From the NCBI GenBank assembly GCA_018268395.1, contig JAFDWQ010000005.1:283939-347938 (forward strand): 64,000 bases of DNA, in the 5' to 3' direction. This document shows positions 44,202 through 52,708 of the stretch, piece after piece. The number at the start of each line of letters is the position of its first letter. The first letter of the stretch is position 1. Made by a program: the position numbers and the translations under genes. Source of the DNA: Armatimonadota bacterium (GTDB taxonomy: Bacteria > Armatimonadota > Fimbriimonadia > Fimbriimonadales > Fimbriimonadaceae). The notes beneath the pieces are model-generated. The model had not been told where the DNA came from and did not search any database. It saw nothing but the letters and a program-made list of their open reading frames with translations.

Positions 44202-44207
44202 TATAAT
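44202..44207 (+). promoter_or_regulatory. -10 hexamer TATAAT of the second PEP-CTERM gene
   Basis: A perfect TATAAT, 41 nt before the ATG at 44249. The -35 position reads only weakly like TTGACA. Confidence 0.5.
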
Positions 44208-44248
44208 GGAGCCTGCTCTTCGGAGACGATACTTTCGGATCCAATTCT

Positions 44249-44839
44249 ATGAAATGTTTAAATTCGGCACTGAGGGCGAATGTTCTTGTGCTAACAATCA
44301 TCTCGGCTTGCCCCTTCGGGGCGGCACAGAGCGTCGTCTGGGAGGGCGAACTCGATTCCCACGACACGTCGTTCAACCGGGCCAGCGAGGACGGCGACAA
44401 GGTGTCGTTCATCGGGACGAACGTGTATTACGACACCATGCCGTTCTACGTCTCCCTTGACGGTAAGTACACGTTCGAGTGCTTTCAGCCCGAGGGTTGG
44501 GACGGCATGATCTTCGTCTACAACACCACGTTCGACCCGTCGAAACCCTTGAAGAACTGGTGCTATGGGAACGACGGTTACGAAGGAGACTTTTCAGTCC
44601 TGGACGGACACAGCGACGAGGAGGTCTATGGTTCCCGTATCGAAGACATGTCACTCAAAGCCGGAGTGCAATATTACGCGGTGACGACGTCCTTCTACAA
44701 CTATTCGACAGGCGAGTACAACGATGGGATCGGAGACGGCCCGGGCCGAGTGACGCTCGGCGTCGTTCCTGAGCCGGTCGTCGCCGTTCCGTTCGTCCTC
44801 GGGCTCGCGTCGCTGCGCCGCCGTCGCAAGTCGCGCTGA
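44249..44839 (+). CDS. PEP-CTERM-sorted exported protein
   Basis: 196 residues: signal peptide (about 1-26), a predicted pre-peptidase/CUB-like beta region (YTFECFQPEGWDGMIFVYNTTFDPSKP, resembling PPC-type domains) and the tail VPEPVVAV, hydrophobic helix, RRRRKSR. The second exosortase substrate of the window. Role at the surface unknown. Confidence 0.85.
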   Translation: MKCLNSALRANVLVLTIISACPFGAAQSVVWEGELDSHDTSFNRASEDGDKVSFIGTNVYYDTMPFYVSLDGKYTFECFQPEGWDGMIFVYNTTFDPSKPLKNWCYGNDGYEGDFSVLDGHSDEEVYGSRIEDMSLKAGVQYYAVTTSFYNYSTGEYNDGIGDGPGRVTLGVVPEPVVAVPFVLGLASLRRRRKSR

Positions 44840-44865
44840 GGCCCGAAGCGACGAGCGCAGGCTGG

Positions 44866-44871
44866 TACCCT
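44866..44871 (+). promoter_or_regulatory. -10-like hexamer TACCCT of mqnD
   Basis: TACCCT, 7 nt, ATG at 44879; no ribosome site in the gap. Candidate leaderless start. Confidence 0.35.
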
Positions 44872-44878
44872 CGGGCCG

Positions 44879-45724
44879 ATGACGATCCGTATCGGGCACT
44901 CGCCGGACTCTGACGACGCGTTCATGTTCTACGGACTGGCGAACGGCCGGGTCGAAAGCGAACACGATTACGAACACGTCCTGCGTGACATCCAGACACT
45001 GAACGAGTGGGCCCGAGAGGGAAGACTCGAGTCGAGCGCGGTCAGCGTCCATGCGTTCGCCTACGTCGCGGACAAGTACGCGCTCCTACGGCACGGCGGA
45101 AGTTTCGGCGAAGGCTATGGCCCGATGCTTGTGGCTGAAACGCCGATGTCCCTTGACGAGGTCAGGTCGGCCAAGATCGCCGTGCCGGGCCTGTTGACCA
45201 GCGCTTACTTGGAGCTCTGCCTTTGGTTCGAGGACAAGTTCGGCCCGGGGGTCCGGCCGGACGTCGATGTCGCCCCCTTCGACGAGATCATCCCTCGCAT
45301 CCTGGACAAGACGTACCGGGTCGGCCTGATCATCCATGAAGGGCAGCTCACTTACGAAGAAGAAGGACTGTCCGAGATCGCGAACATGGGGAAATGGTGG
45401 CGCGACAAGACGGGCGGGCTTCCGTTGCCCCTCGGCGTCAACGTCGTAAGGAAGGACCTTGGCCCAGAAATCTGCCAAGAGGTCTCGAGGTGCATGCGTG
45501 AGAGCATCGATGTGGGATTGAATGAACGGGCGAGCGCCTTGGATTACGCCCTCCAGTTCGCGCGCGGCATGGACAGGGGGACCAGTGATACCTTTGTCGG
45601 GATGTACGTCAACGACCGCACTCGGGACATGGGCGGGGAGGGGGTCAAAGCGATCCGACTGCTCCTCTCCGAGGGCGCAAGGATCGGGATCGTTCCTAGC
45701 GTCCAGGTCGACGTCATCGACTGA
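44879..45724 (+). CDS. mqnD: 1,4-dihydroxy-6-naphthoate synthase MqnD
   Basis: Enzyme of the futalosine pathway of menaquinone synthesis: it converts cyclic de-hypoxanthine futalosine to 1,4-dihydroxy-6-naphthoate. 281 residues, with the family hallmark IRIGHSPDSDDAFMFYGL, then VSVHAFAYVADKYALLRHGGSFGEGYGPM and GVNVVRKDL. It adopts a periplasmic-binding-protein fold. No other mqn gene is adjacent. It indicates that the host uses menaquinone, in line with nrfH. Confidence 0.93.
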   Translation: MTIRIGHSPDSDDAFMFYGLANGRVESEHDYEHVLRDIQTLNEWAREGRLESSAVSVHAFAYVADKYALLRHGGSFGEGYGPMLVAETPMSLDEVRSAKIAVPGLLTSAYLELCLWFEDKFGPGVRPDVDVAPFDEIIPRILDKTYRVGLIIHEGQLTYEEEGLSEIANMGKWWRDKTGGLPLPLGVNVVRKDLGPEICQEVSRCMRESIDVGLNERASALDYALQFARGMDRGTSDTFVGMYVNDRTRDMGGEGVKAIRLLLSEGARIGIVPSVQVDVID

Positions 45725-45819
45725 GCGGGCGCCGCGCCGACTGTCACGTCCCTTGGTGGCGGGACGACCTGGAACATGCCGGCGTCTCCTTCGACTTCGG
45801 CGTTAGTCCGTCGGATCCG

Positions 45820-47412
45820 CTATTTGCGAAGCACCCATCCGTTCGGGTCGATGACCGGAGCGGCCCCTGAATATCGGACCGTGCCCTTGCCACCGTCCAT
45901 CGGGACGCGCACGGTCTTGCCGTCCACCACGACGTCGAGAGGCATGGGGAAGGGAAGACCTTCCGATGTTTTCCATGCTAGGGTGAGGACGCCGTCGGAC
46001 GATTCCGATTCCAAGACGGGAAGCGACGCCTGGCGGACATAGACTTCGAAGAACCACGACAGGTCGCGCTGAGATTCGCGCGAAGCCACGGTCACGAAGT
46101 CGTCGGTCGTCACGAACCTCAGGGCGCGTCCATCCGTCCACTTTTCTGACTCGGGAGTCGGATAAGCCATGCGGCGGATCGACTTCAGGAACGCCTCGTC
46201 GCCGATCAAGTACCGCAGCGAGTTGAGGACGAGCGCTCCCTTGTCGTAGATATCGCCGCCATAGGCTTCGCTCGACGTCTCCTCTCGCGGAGCGACCGGG
46301 GCGGCGTTGCGGACGTTCCGCTTTCGCCCCTTCATCGCGGCGAAGTAAGCGTCCTTGCCCCGTGTCTGTTCGATGTAGAACGTGTCCAGGAAGCTCTGGA
46401 AGCCCTCATGGATCCACATGTCGCGCCAATCGGCGTTCGAGACAAGGTTCGCCCACCACTCGTGCCCGAACTCGTGGAGGAGAAGCCAGTCCAACCCGTC
46501 CGGAGCGAACCGGAACCTGTTGCCGTAGGCGATCGCGGTCGAGTGCTCCATTCCCAGATGAGGCGTCTCGACGATGCCGAGCTTGACCGATCGGAACGGA
46601 TAAGGCCCGCAATACTTCTCCATGAACGCCAGGTACTTCTTCTGCTCGGCGATCAGCTTGGGCGCCTGCGCTTTGTGCTCTGGTAGGACGTAGAACCCGA
46701 TGGGGACGTTCTGACCGCCGACCGACTTCACGGTGTCCTTCACAAGCTCGTAGGGGGCCGCATTGAAGACGAGGGAATAGTTGTTGATCGGCAAGGGCAT
46801 CTCCCAGACGAACGTCGAGGTTCTGTCGGGGTTTTTGATGGTCTCCTTCAGCCGGCCTGGCCCGACGGCGGTCAACGGAGCGGGCACGGTGATGCGCATC
46901 GTGGCTCGGTCGGGCCTGTCGGAAGGGTGGTCCTTACAGGGGAAAAGCAGGTCCGCGCCCGCTCCTTGGAGCGCGACGGAGATCCAGTCCGCGCCGCTCG
47001 GCGTCTTCGCCCAGACCGTGCCGCCGTCCCACGGTGCGTTCTTGGCGACGTGGGGAACGCCGGCGTAGGTCGTTTCGATCCGGATCGCGTCGCCCGGTTG
47101 TTTCGACATCGGGAAGTGGACGCGCAGGGCGCCTTTCAGCCGTTCGAACTTCAGGGCGGTCTTTCCGTCCGTGATCTTCGAAACCGCAAAGGGGTCGTCG
47201 AGATCGATGAGGACCGAAGCGGTCGGAACGACTGTCTTGGCGAGCATGACCGTCATCCCTCGGAACGACTTGGCGGCCGGATCGACACGGAGCGAGACGT
47301 CGTACGATTGGACGTCGTAGGCGGCTTGCTCCAGCTTGAGGACGCCGCCGGACACTTCCTGTTGCCTCAGTGCTCCGGCACCGAGCATCGTGATGGCCGC
47401 GAGTACGGTCAT
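45820..47412 (-). CDS. M1-family zinc metallopeptidase
   Basis: 530 residues. Signal peptide-like N terminus (about 1-18), an M1-type beta-rich N domain, the exopeptidase-like motif GMEHST (GAMEN in aminopeptidases), the zinc site LLHEFGHEWWANL and the third ligand in WIHEGFQSFLDTFY, then a helical C domain. Exported aminopeptidase-like enzyme. The frame is open upstream to 47577, but that part reads through the tRNA fragment (RVVGSSPTAAA is a usual sign of translated tRNA), so the ATG at 47412 is preferred. Last chromosomal gene before the integrated element. Confidence 0.87.
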   Translation of the reverse strand: MTVLAAITMLGAGALRQQEVSGGVLKLEQAAYDVQSYDVSLRVDPAAKSFRGMTVMLAKTVVPTASVLIDLDDPFAVSKITDGKTALKFERLKGALRVHFPMSKQPGDAIRIETTYAGVPHVAKNAPWDGGTVWAKTPSGADWISVALQGAGADLLFPCKDHPSDRPDRATMRITVPAPLTAVGPGRLKETIKNPDRTSTFVWEMPLPINNYSLVFNAAPYELVKDTVKSVGGQNVPIGFYVLPEHKAQAPKLIAEQKKYLAFMEKYCGPYPFRSVKLGIVETPHLGMEHSTAIAYGNRFRFAPDGLDWLLLHEFGHEWWANLVSNADWRDMWIHEGFQSFLDTFYIEQTRGKDAYFAAMKGRKRNVRNAAPVAPREETSSEAYGGDIYDKGALVLNSLRYLIGDEAFLKSIRRMAYPTPESEKWTDGRALRFVTTDDFVTVASRESQRDLSWFFEVYVRQASLPVLESESSDGVLTLAWKTSEGLPFPMPLDVVVDGKTVRVPMDGGKGTVRYSGAAPVIDPNGWVLRK

Positions 47413-47498
47413 GGAGGAGTCCAGTATGACGCGTGTCGGCCTGTTTTCGGGATGGACGTGCGGTCGACCGTGGCGACTCGGAGTGGTCGGGTGGAAAG

Positions 47499-47543
47499 TG
47501 GCTGCCGCAGTAGGACTCGAACCTACGACCCGCTGATTAACAG
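47499..47543 (-). tRNA. 3' part of tRNA-Asn(GTT), left attachment site
   Basis: Minus strand: anticodon loop CTGTTAA (anticodon GTT), 3' anticodon stem TCAGC, T arm GTAGG-TTCGAGT-CCTAC, acceptor strand TGCGGCA, discriminator G and encoded CCA (ending 47499). The 5' half is missing: the bases before the anticodon loop read CGAGC, not the GCTGA needed for the stem, and no D arm or matching acceptor strand (TGCCGCA) lies beyond. The break at the anticodon loop with an integrase next to it is the usual result of tyrosine-integrase insertion; the intact gene should lie at the far right end of the element. Confidence 0.8.
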
Positions 47544-47681
47544 GCTCGAGTTGGCTCAAATCTCGGCGTCTCAGCACGTCTCTTTTAAGTTCAACTCGTT
47601 AGGAGTCCTATCTACTGAGGTCTCTTGTCGTCTCTCTAAATCCATCGCGTAAACTGCACTTAAACTGTGGCTTTCTCGGAT

Positions 47682-47687
47682 ACAATG
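47682..47687 (+). promoter_or_regulatory. -10 hexamer TACAAT upstream of the integrase
   Basis: TACAAT (five of six matches) about 24 nt before the integrase ATG; the upstream TTAAAC is a weak -35 candidate at short spacing. Confidence 0.4.
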
Positions 47688-47710
47688 CTTTCACGGAGCA
47701 TTTGAAAAGG

Positions 47711-48880
47711 ATGGCCAAGAACGAGAGACGTGAGCGCGGCACGGGCAGCATTTTCAAGCGTGGCAACGGCTACGTCGCGCAGGTGTTGGACGGCTACAGG
47801 GACGACGGTTCGCCGCGATACAGACAGATCCGAACCAAGAACCAGGACGATGCCGTTAAGGCCCTCAACGACGCCAATTCTAAGCTCTCGCAGGGCCTAC
47901 CCCTGCTTGAAGGCAAGAGCCCGAGGCTCGGCGTGTGGCTCGACATGTGGCTTGAGGAGTACATCAAGCCGAACCGGGAGCCGAAGACCTACGACTTCTA
48001 CAAGCTACACATTGAGAAGCGTCTCAAACCAAACTTGGGCCGCATCGACATTCGTCGCCTTCGACCAGTCGACGTCACGCAAATGATGCGTGTCATCGAA
48101 GAAGACGGGGCGTCGAAGATCACGATAAGTGCAACTAGGCGGACACTTCGCGCGGCACTCACGGTGGCGATGAAGAACGGGCTGTGCGGCGACAACCCCG
48201 TCACAAAAACATTCGCACCCAAAATCCAACGGAAGCGCAAGGTGTACTTTGACGCCGAGCAGGTTCAGGCACTGTTGGCGGCATTAGCAGGCTCTTCTGT
48301 CGAGAACCTTGTCAGATTCACCATGGCGACCGGAGTCCGGGTCGGTGAAGCAACCGGGATCACGTGGGAGAATGTCAACCTAGACAAGCAGACGGTACTG
48401 ATCGAGAACCAGCTCCAGAGAATCGGGAAGAAGTTAGAACTCAAGCCTCTCAAGACCGAAAAGAGCATCAGGACGATGCCGCTGGTCGGGCATTCGCTGG
48501 AGGCAATTCAGAACGAGAAACTTCGACATGCCATCGAAGGGTACGTAAACCCACTTGGGATCGTGTTCTTGAACCCCTGGGGTCGGCCCTTCGATCCGAA
48601 GTTCGTCAACGCCCGACTGCACGAGGCTTTGACAGCGGCCAATTTACCAATAACCGGCATGCACTCGCTGCGCCACAGCGTAGCGACCTTCATGTTGATG
48701 TCGGGGCTCAACATGCACCAGGTCAGTCGATACTTGGGCCATTCTCAGATCGCTCTTACGTCCAACCTTTACGGCCACGTTTTGGACAAATCGATGCGCG
48801 ACGCCGCGGAGGCTCTCCAGACTTCCTATCTAGGGGTGACTCCTTCCGAATCCAGCGGTTCCGAACCGGAGGTGAGGTGA
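47711..48880 (+). CDS. tyrosine site-specific integrase
   Basis: 389 residues. N-terminal SAM-like and AP2-like DNA-binding regions (about 1-170; GTGSIFKRGNGYVAQV is typical of phage/ICE integrases), then the catalytic domain with R210 (MATGVRVGEA), the beta-hairpin lysine near 249-251, H318-x-x-R321 (HSLRH), H344 (YLGHSQ) and nucleophile Y354 (SNLYGHV): a complete active site. It points away from the tRNA-Asn fragment 170 bp upstream, which is its likely target. ATG at 47711; a TTG three codons earlier has a GGAG nearby. Confidence 0.95.
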   Translation: MAKNERRERGTGSIFKRGNGYVAQVLDGYRDDGSPRYRQIRTKNQDDAVKALNDANSKLSQGLPLLEGKSPRLGVWLDMWLEEYIKPNREPKTYDFYKLHIEKRLKPNLGRIDIRRLRPVDVTQMMRVIEEDGASKITISATRRTLRAALTVAMKNGLCGDNPVTKTFAPKIQRKRKVYFDAEQVQALLAALAGSSVENLVRFTMATGVRVGEATGITWENVNLDKQTVLIENQLQRIGKKLELKPLKTEKSIRTMPLVGHSLEAIQNEKLRHAIEGYVNPLGIVFLNPWGRPFDPKFVNARLHEALTAANLPITGMHSLRHSVATFMLMSGLNMHQVSRYLGHSQIALTSNLYGHVLDKSMRDAAEALQTSYLGVTPSESSGSEPEVR

Positions 48881-49723
48881 GTGGCCCCGTCAAGAGACCA
48901 AGAAGAGAATCGGCGTCAAATAGAGCGCACAATCTTGAGGCTTGAGTCTGAATACGACTTTCCCGGGTTCCTCGACCATCTTGCGTCAGCGATCGATATC
49001 TTTGGCCTAAGTAAGGTCGAGTATCCAGACTTCGGACGGTTTTGGGCTGGTGTCAAGGAAGTCAATGGAATGTTCTCGGACTTGGAACTGCATCGCTCCG
49101 ACAGGGCCGCACTTCGGGAAAGGCTTTCAAACCTCTGTAGCGTTGCCAAGGAGTCTCAACAGGAATACCGGACTGAGTTCAATCGTCAGTGCGATGACCA
49201 TCGAGATGAAATCTCGGTTGCGATCCTAGGACTTCGAAATAGTCACGACCTGGACTGGTTGGGCACCATGATTGGTGGCCCTGACTTAAAGTCGTTTTGG
49301 GCCGACCAGGCAGAAGTGCGGGAGCTCTTCAAGACCCTCAAACCGCTGAGAAGGGACGAACGCGAGAAGCTCTGGGATGAGCTCAACGCACTTTGCGACA
49401 AGGCCCGCTACTACCAGGATCAATTGAACCGGGCAAGAGACGGCAGGAGGGAGGAGTGGCGCTCTAAAATGCATGACTTGATCGACTCCTGGAGCCAGCA
49501 GGTCGATAAGAAGAACGTTCTCATCGATCGAATATGTGGACAAATCCAAGACCTTGAAAGCAGGAAAAGTGACGCACGCACAGAAGAATTCGCGGACACA
49601 GTGCAAGGTTGGATTGAAGACAAGGAGACATTTATTTCTAAACTTGAGTCTCAGATCAGTGAACTAAAGGACAAGATCACGGATGTGAGCGAACGATTGG
49701 ACGCGAGCGAAGCACGCCGCTAA
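48881..49723 (+). CDS. coiled-coil protein with two DUF349-like repeats
   Basis: 280 residues, soluble, strongly charged. Two similar units of about 75 residues are seen (about 25-105, FWAGVKEVNGMFSDLE; and about 125-190, FWADQAEVRELFKTLK), each with the tryptophan-rich helix style of DUF349, then a long coiled coil (about 190-280). GTG start directly after the integrase stop, with a strong GGAGGTGA upstream, so it is co-transcribed with the integrase. Function unknown; cargo of the element. Confidence 0.7.
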   Translation: MAPSRDQEENRRQIERTILRLESEYDFPGFLDHLASAIDIFGLSKVEYPDFGRFWAGVKEVNGMFSDLELHRSDRAALRERLSNLCSVAKESQQEYRTEFNRQCDDHRDEISVAILGLRNSHDLDWLGTMIGGPDLKSFWADQAEVRELFKTLKPLRRDEREKLWDELNALCDKARYYQDQLNRARDGRREEWRSKMHDLIDSWSQQVDKKNVLIDRICGQIQDLESRKSDARTEEFADTVQGWIEDKETFISKLESQISELKDKITDVSERLDASEARR

Positions 49724-49734
49724 AGCGCCTCCAT

Positions 49735-50181
49735 TTACTCGACGAAACGCCAAGGACTGCCAGGGGTTGTGACTTTCTCTATGAAGTCTTCTAGGTTGAG
49801 GTTCACTCGTGCGTTTGACGCTAAATCATGAAGCTGCACACTCTTGCCGCGTGCCCCATCAAAGAACGATGTCACGATGAACGTCTTTCCAGAATCTCTT
49901 TGAACAACTTCCTTGTTTCTTAAGAATTCTATTTGTGATTCCATATCTTGGGTTAGTAGCCGCGTCTGCTCTCCAGGCGGTAATTGTGTCTGATCTATGT
50001 TGACCGACAAATCGTGAGACTGTTCATCAACTCCATCGGCCTCATCTGATCTTGCCGTGCTTTCAATATCGCCATCAAGAGTTGCCGGTGATTCCGTCGA
50101 GCGTTTGGATAGTTCTTCCTCTATAGCGGGCTCTATTTCTAGCGATGTCTCTAACTGTGTGAGTTTTGGTACTTCATTCAT
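49735..50181 (-). CDS. small acidic protein, unknown
   Basis: 148 residues, acidic and disordered in its first two thirds (EIEPAIEEELSKRSTES), with a folded-looking C terminus (TFIVTSFFDGARGKSVQLHDL). A/T-rich. It faces away from the operon that starts at 50422. An ATG 7 codons earlier (50202) is possible; neither has a good ribosome site. No family recognised. Confidence 0.5.
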   Translation of the reverse strand: MNEVPKLTQLETSLEIEPAIEEELSKRSTESPATLDGDIESTARSDEADGVDEQSHDLSVNIDQTQLPPGEQTRLLTQDMESQIEFLRNKEVVQRDSGKTFIVTSFFDGARGKSVQLHDLASNARVNLNLEDFIEKVTTPGSPWRFVE

Positions 50182-50421
50182 GCTCCCAGTTAAACACTTC
50201 ATAAGTCCATTTCATAGAGGTTATTCACAAGGGTATCTGGCAAATGCGGTGAGAACATATGCCGCGCTCTTCTTCAATTCAATGGAACGCGTACAACCAA
50301 CCGAGAATCATAGTGGCGAGCTAGCAACCATCATAAGTCAGACTCGGATGAATGATCGTGTCCAACCCTGACGCTTTTTGCCGCTTGCATGGACTAGAAT
50401 GCACCCTTGGAGTTCTGACGA

Positions 50422-52017
50422 ATGTTCCTCTACCCAATCATCGCCTGCGTTGCCCTCACAATCTTGGTGACCGTTTTCGCGATAGGCGGGCTCGTCGCTG
50501 CAGGGCGGTGGCTCCGGCGCCAGACGCTAGAGCTGCAGGCCCGTGCGATGCAGCTTTCCAAGGGGGAGGATCCCTTTCCAGAGCTGACAGGACTAACGTC
50601 CGGCTCGGCCACTTCAGCGGCACTTTCGGCCTTTTCTTTTGCGGTGGCCACTGGCGATCGTGCTGAACCAGCAATCCTCGCCATAGCCCGGAGACTCAAG
50701 GAGCGGTACAGCTCGGGCGACGTGTCCGTTACTACAAGCGAGTTGATGGATCCGCTCGACCTTGAGACTGAAAGGCGGTCGTTGTTCGCCAGAAGGGCAT
50801 ACGGCATCGTTGTCTTTCTAGGTCTCCTAGGGACCGTCCTAGGGTTGCAGGCGGCCCTGGCGGACATGGGTCTCATGGGCGATCTCAAAGAAAGCAAGGA
50901 GCTCATCAGCTTTGTCAATCGGTCGAAAGACGTGCTCCAGCACTTTGGGCTAGCATTCTTTGCCACCGCAGGGGGCGTAATTGGGACGATCGCCATCGGT
51001 GCATCAGAGTATTTCTTCGCGAAGCGGCGCGAACTCACCATTCTGAACTTCACCTACTTTGTCGACACCGAAATGCGGCCGTTTATCCGCGCCAGGTTCG
51101 CCCCCGCTAACGGGGCATCCGCCTCTGCCGCAATTATCACGGTTCTAGAATCGATGGCATCGGCCCTGCCTGCCGCAGCTAAGGAGCTCACTGAATTGAC
51201 TCACCAAGCGGCTCTGGCGGCTTCCGTGTCATCCGAAGCGGCGAACAAGAGCCTGAGTGCGGCAAGCGTCCTCGACAGTGGGTTTTCGAGCATCGAGGAC
51301 CTTCCCTTGGCACTGACCAATCATCTGTCCGCGGTTCAGTCAGCTAGCCACCAACTCGTTACCACGTTGGACAAGGTATCCAGAGGATCGGAGTCGCTAC
51401 TTGTCCAACTCTCCGATACGGTGATGCGACAAACCAAATTGCTAGAGGATACATCACACTTCTTTAAGGAATCTTCCAAGCTCTCAAAGCAAGAGGTAGA
51501 GCGCGCTCAAGTTCTCACCGGCTCGATTGCCTCGACAAAGACAGTATTGGAGAGTATCCACAAGGAACTGGTGACGACAAAAAGCACAATCCCGTCGGTA
51601 ACGGACCTCGTTCAAGGCATCTCAGGTTTGCTACCAAAGTCTAATTCGGACAGTGCCACTTTGGAGCTTACGCAGGCCCTAAAGGACGTTCAACTAGCGC
51701 TGAGAAATGCCGATCGTCCAACTACTTCCCTTGAACCTAGCCGGAGTTCGATCAACCATGCAGCCCCGGTGCCCGAAATGTCGGAACTGACCTCTGCATG
51801 CAAGAGGTTGGAGGTTGAGATCCAGTCCCTTCGTACGGCTATACAGACGGTCGCGACGTTGCCGACTGTCTGTACGGCGCGTAGCCCCGCCGATCTTTCT
51901 CCTGCGGACGGAGAACTAGCAAACATCCATCGCGTGCTATTTGACATTAGAACTATTCTCCAACGATCAAGCGAGAAACGCCCGTGGTGGCAGGTTGGTG
52001 GCCGAAAAGATGCCTAG
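50422..52017 (+). CDS. ZorA-like MotA/ExbB-type membrane protein with long tail
   Basis: 531 residues. One transmembrane helix at about 4-28, a cytoplasmic stretch, then two helices of the MotA/TolQ/ExbB proton-channel type: GLLGTVLGL (134-142) in the second and FFATAGGVIGT (179-189) in the third. A tail of about 320 residues, rich in Ala/Ser/Leu/Glu heptads, follows. This is the architecture of ZorA, the stator-like subunit of Zorya anti-phage systems: a channel plus a long intracellular coiled tail. It is first in the operon and overlaps the ZorB-like gene by 8 bp. Homology judged from motifs and layout, not from alignment. Confidence 0.78.
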   Translation: MFLYPIIACVALTILVTVFAIGGLVAAGRWLRRQTLELQARAMQLSKGEDPFPELTGLTSGSATSAALSAFSFAVATGDRAEPAILAIARRLKERYSSGDVSVTTSELMDPLDLETERRSLFARRAYGIVVFLGLLGTVLGLQAALADMGLMGDLKESKELISFVNRSKDVLQHFGLAFFATAGGVIGTIAIGASEYFFAKRRELTILNFTYFVDTEMRPFIRARFAPANGASASAAIITVLESMASALPAAAKELTELTHQAALAASVSSEAANKSLSAASVLDSGFSSIEDLPLALTNHLSAVQSASHQLVTTLDKVSRGSESLLVQLSDTVMRQTKLLEDTSHFFKESSKLSKQEVERAQVLTGSIASTKTVLESIHKELVTTKSTIPSVTDLVQGISGLLPKSNSDSATLELTQALKDVQLALRNADRPTTSLEPSRSSINHAAPVPEMSELTSACKRLEVEIQSLRTAIQTVATLPTVCTARSPADLSPADGELANIHRVLFDIRTILQRSSEKRPWWQVGGRKDA

Positions 52018-52708
52018 CGCGAGATATAGAAGGGCTCGGTCAGAACCCAATGCATACGTTGTATTAGTCGACATCACGCTTGCTGTCGCCTTCTTCTTGA
52101 TTGTGTTCGCAATAACCTTTGCGATGAATAATAGCCAATCAATATTCAAAATGACACGAGAAGAACGGCAGGTCTTAATCAGAGGTCAGTTCGCAGATGC
52201 TCTGTGCACTGCTCTCCAGGGTCGGCGCGGCACGTGGAATTCAGAAGAGCGAAGACTCCCGATTGTCGGTCCCAATGGCGTTCCGGTCGCCGAGATATTC
52301 GAGAACGCGAGCTATCAGCGAATATCGATTTACGCACCACAGTTTGAACGCGGCTCCAGCTTGCCGACGGAACAATCGCGGTCTTCATACCGGCAGATTG
52401 GTGCGGTCATTGCAACGAATCGCAAGAGCTTCAGTTACCTTCAACTTCAAGGCGTGGCTGAGCCGTCCGAGCTTTCTAACGATGCCGAGAGAAAAGCGCT
52501 CAGCAGAGCTAGGGCAGATTCTGCGGAAGATGTTCTTGTGCAGGAGGGTCTCATTCGAGGTGCCAGTTCCCAGCAAGATCGAGCCACATCGCCTTGGATG
52601 GATCTTCAGTTCGTTGTTCCCTTTGGAGTTGGCTCGCGGCTGTACGCAGATTGGCAAGGAAACCGTCGTGTCGATTTTATCGTGTTTTATCCTGATAACG
52701 AACAATGA
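52010..52708 (+). CDS. ZorB-like MotB/OmpA-type protein
   Basis: 232 residues. One N-terminal transmembrane helix whose start carries an aspartate (YVVLVDITLAVAFFLIVF, D21), as required for proton passage in MotB/ExbD/ZorB; then a periplasmic domain ending in an OmpA-C-like fold: LQLQGVAEPSEL, LSRARADSAEDVLVQEGL and GNRRVDFIVFY (compare the usual LSxxRAxxV...L and NRRVEI). The GHTD motif that anchors OmpA domains to peptidoglycan reads GVAEP. ATG at 52010 was chosen because the frame upstream overlaps the ZorA-like gene. Directly follows its presumed partner; next gene overlaps by 4 bp. Confidence 0.75.
   Translation: MPSARYRRARSEPNAYVVLVDITLAVAFFLIVFAITFAMNNSQSIFKMTREERQVLIRGQFADALCTALQGRRGTWNSEERRLPIVGPNGVPVAEIFENASYQRISIYAPQFERGSSLPTEQSRSSYRQIGAVIATNRKSFSYLQLQGVAEPSELSNDAERKALSRARADSAEDVLVQEGLIRGASSQQDRATSPWMDLQFVVPFGVGSRLYADWQGNRRVDFIVFYPDNEQ

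Noticed and set aside
47413-47577. N-terminal extension of the M1 peptidase
   Set aside because: The extra residues are the translated complement of the tRNA-Asn fragment, a well-known artefact.
50422-52708. Ordinary TolQR/ExbBD energy-transduction pair
   Set aside because: The first protein has a tail of about 320 residues and the second has an OmpA-like rather than ExbD-like periplasmic domain, which fits ZorAB or MotAB better; flagellar genes are absent.
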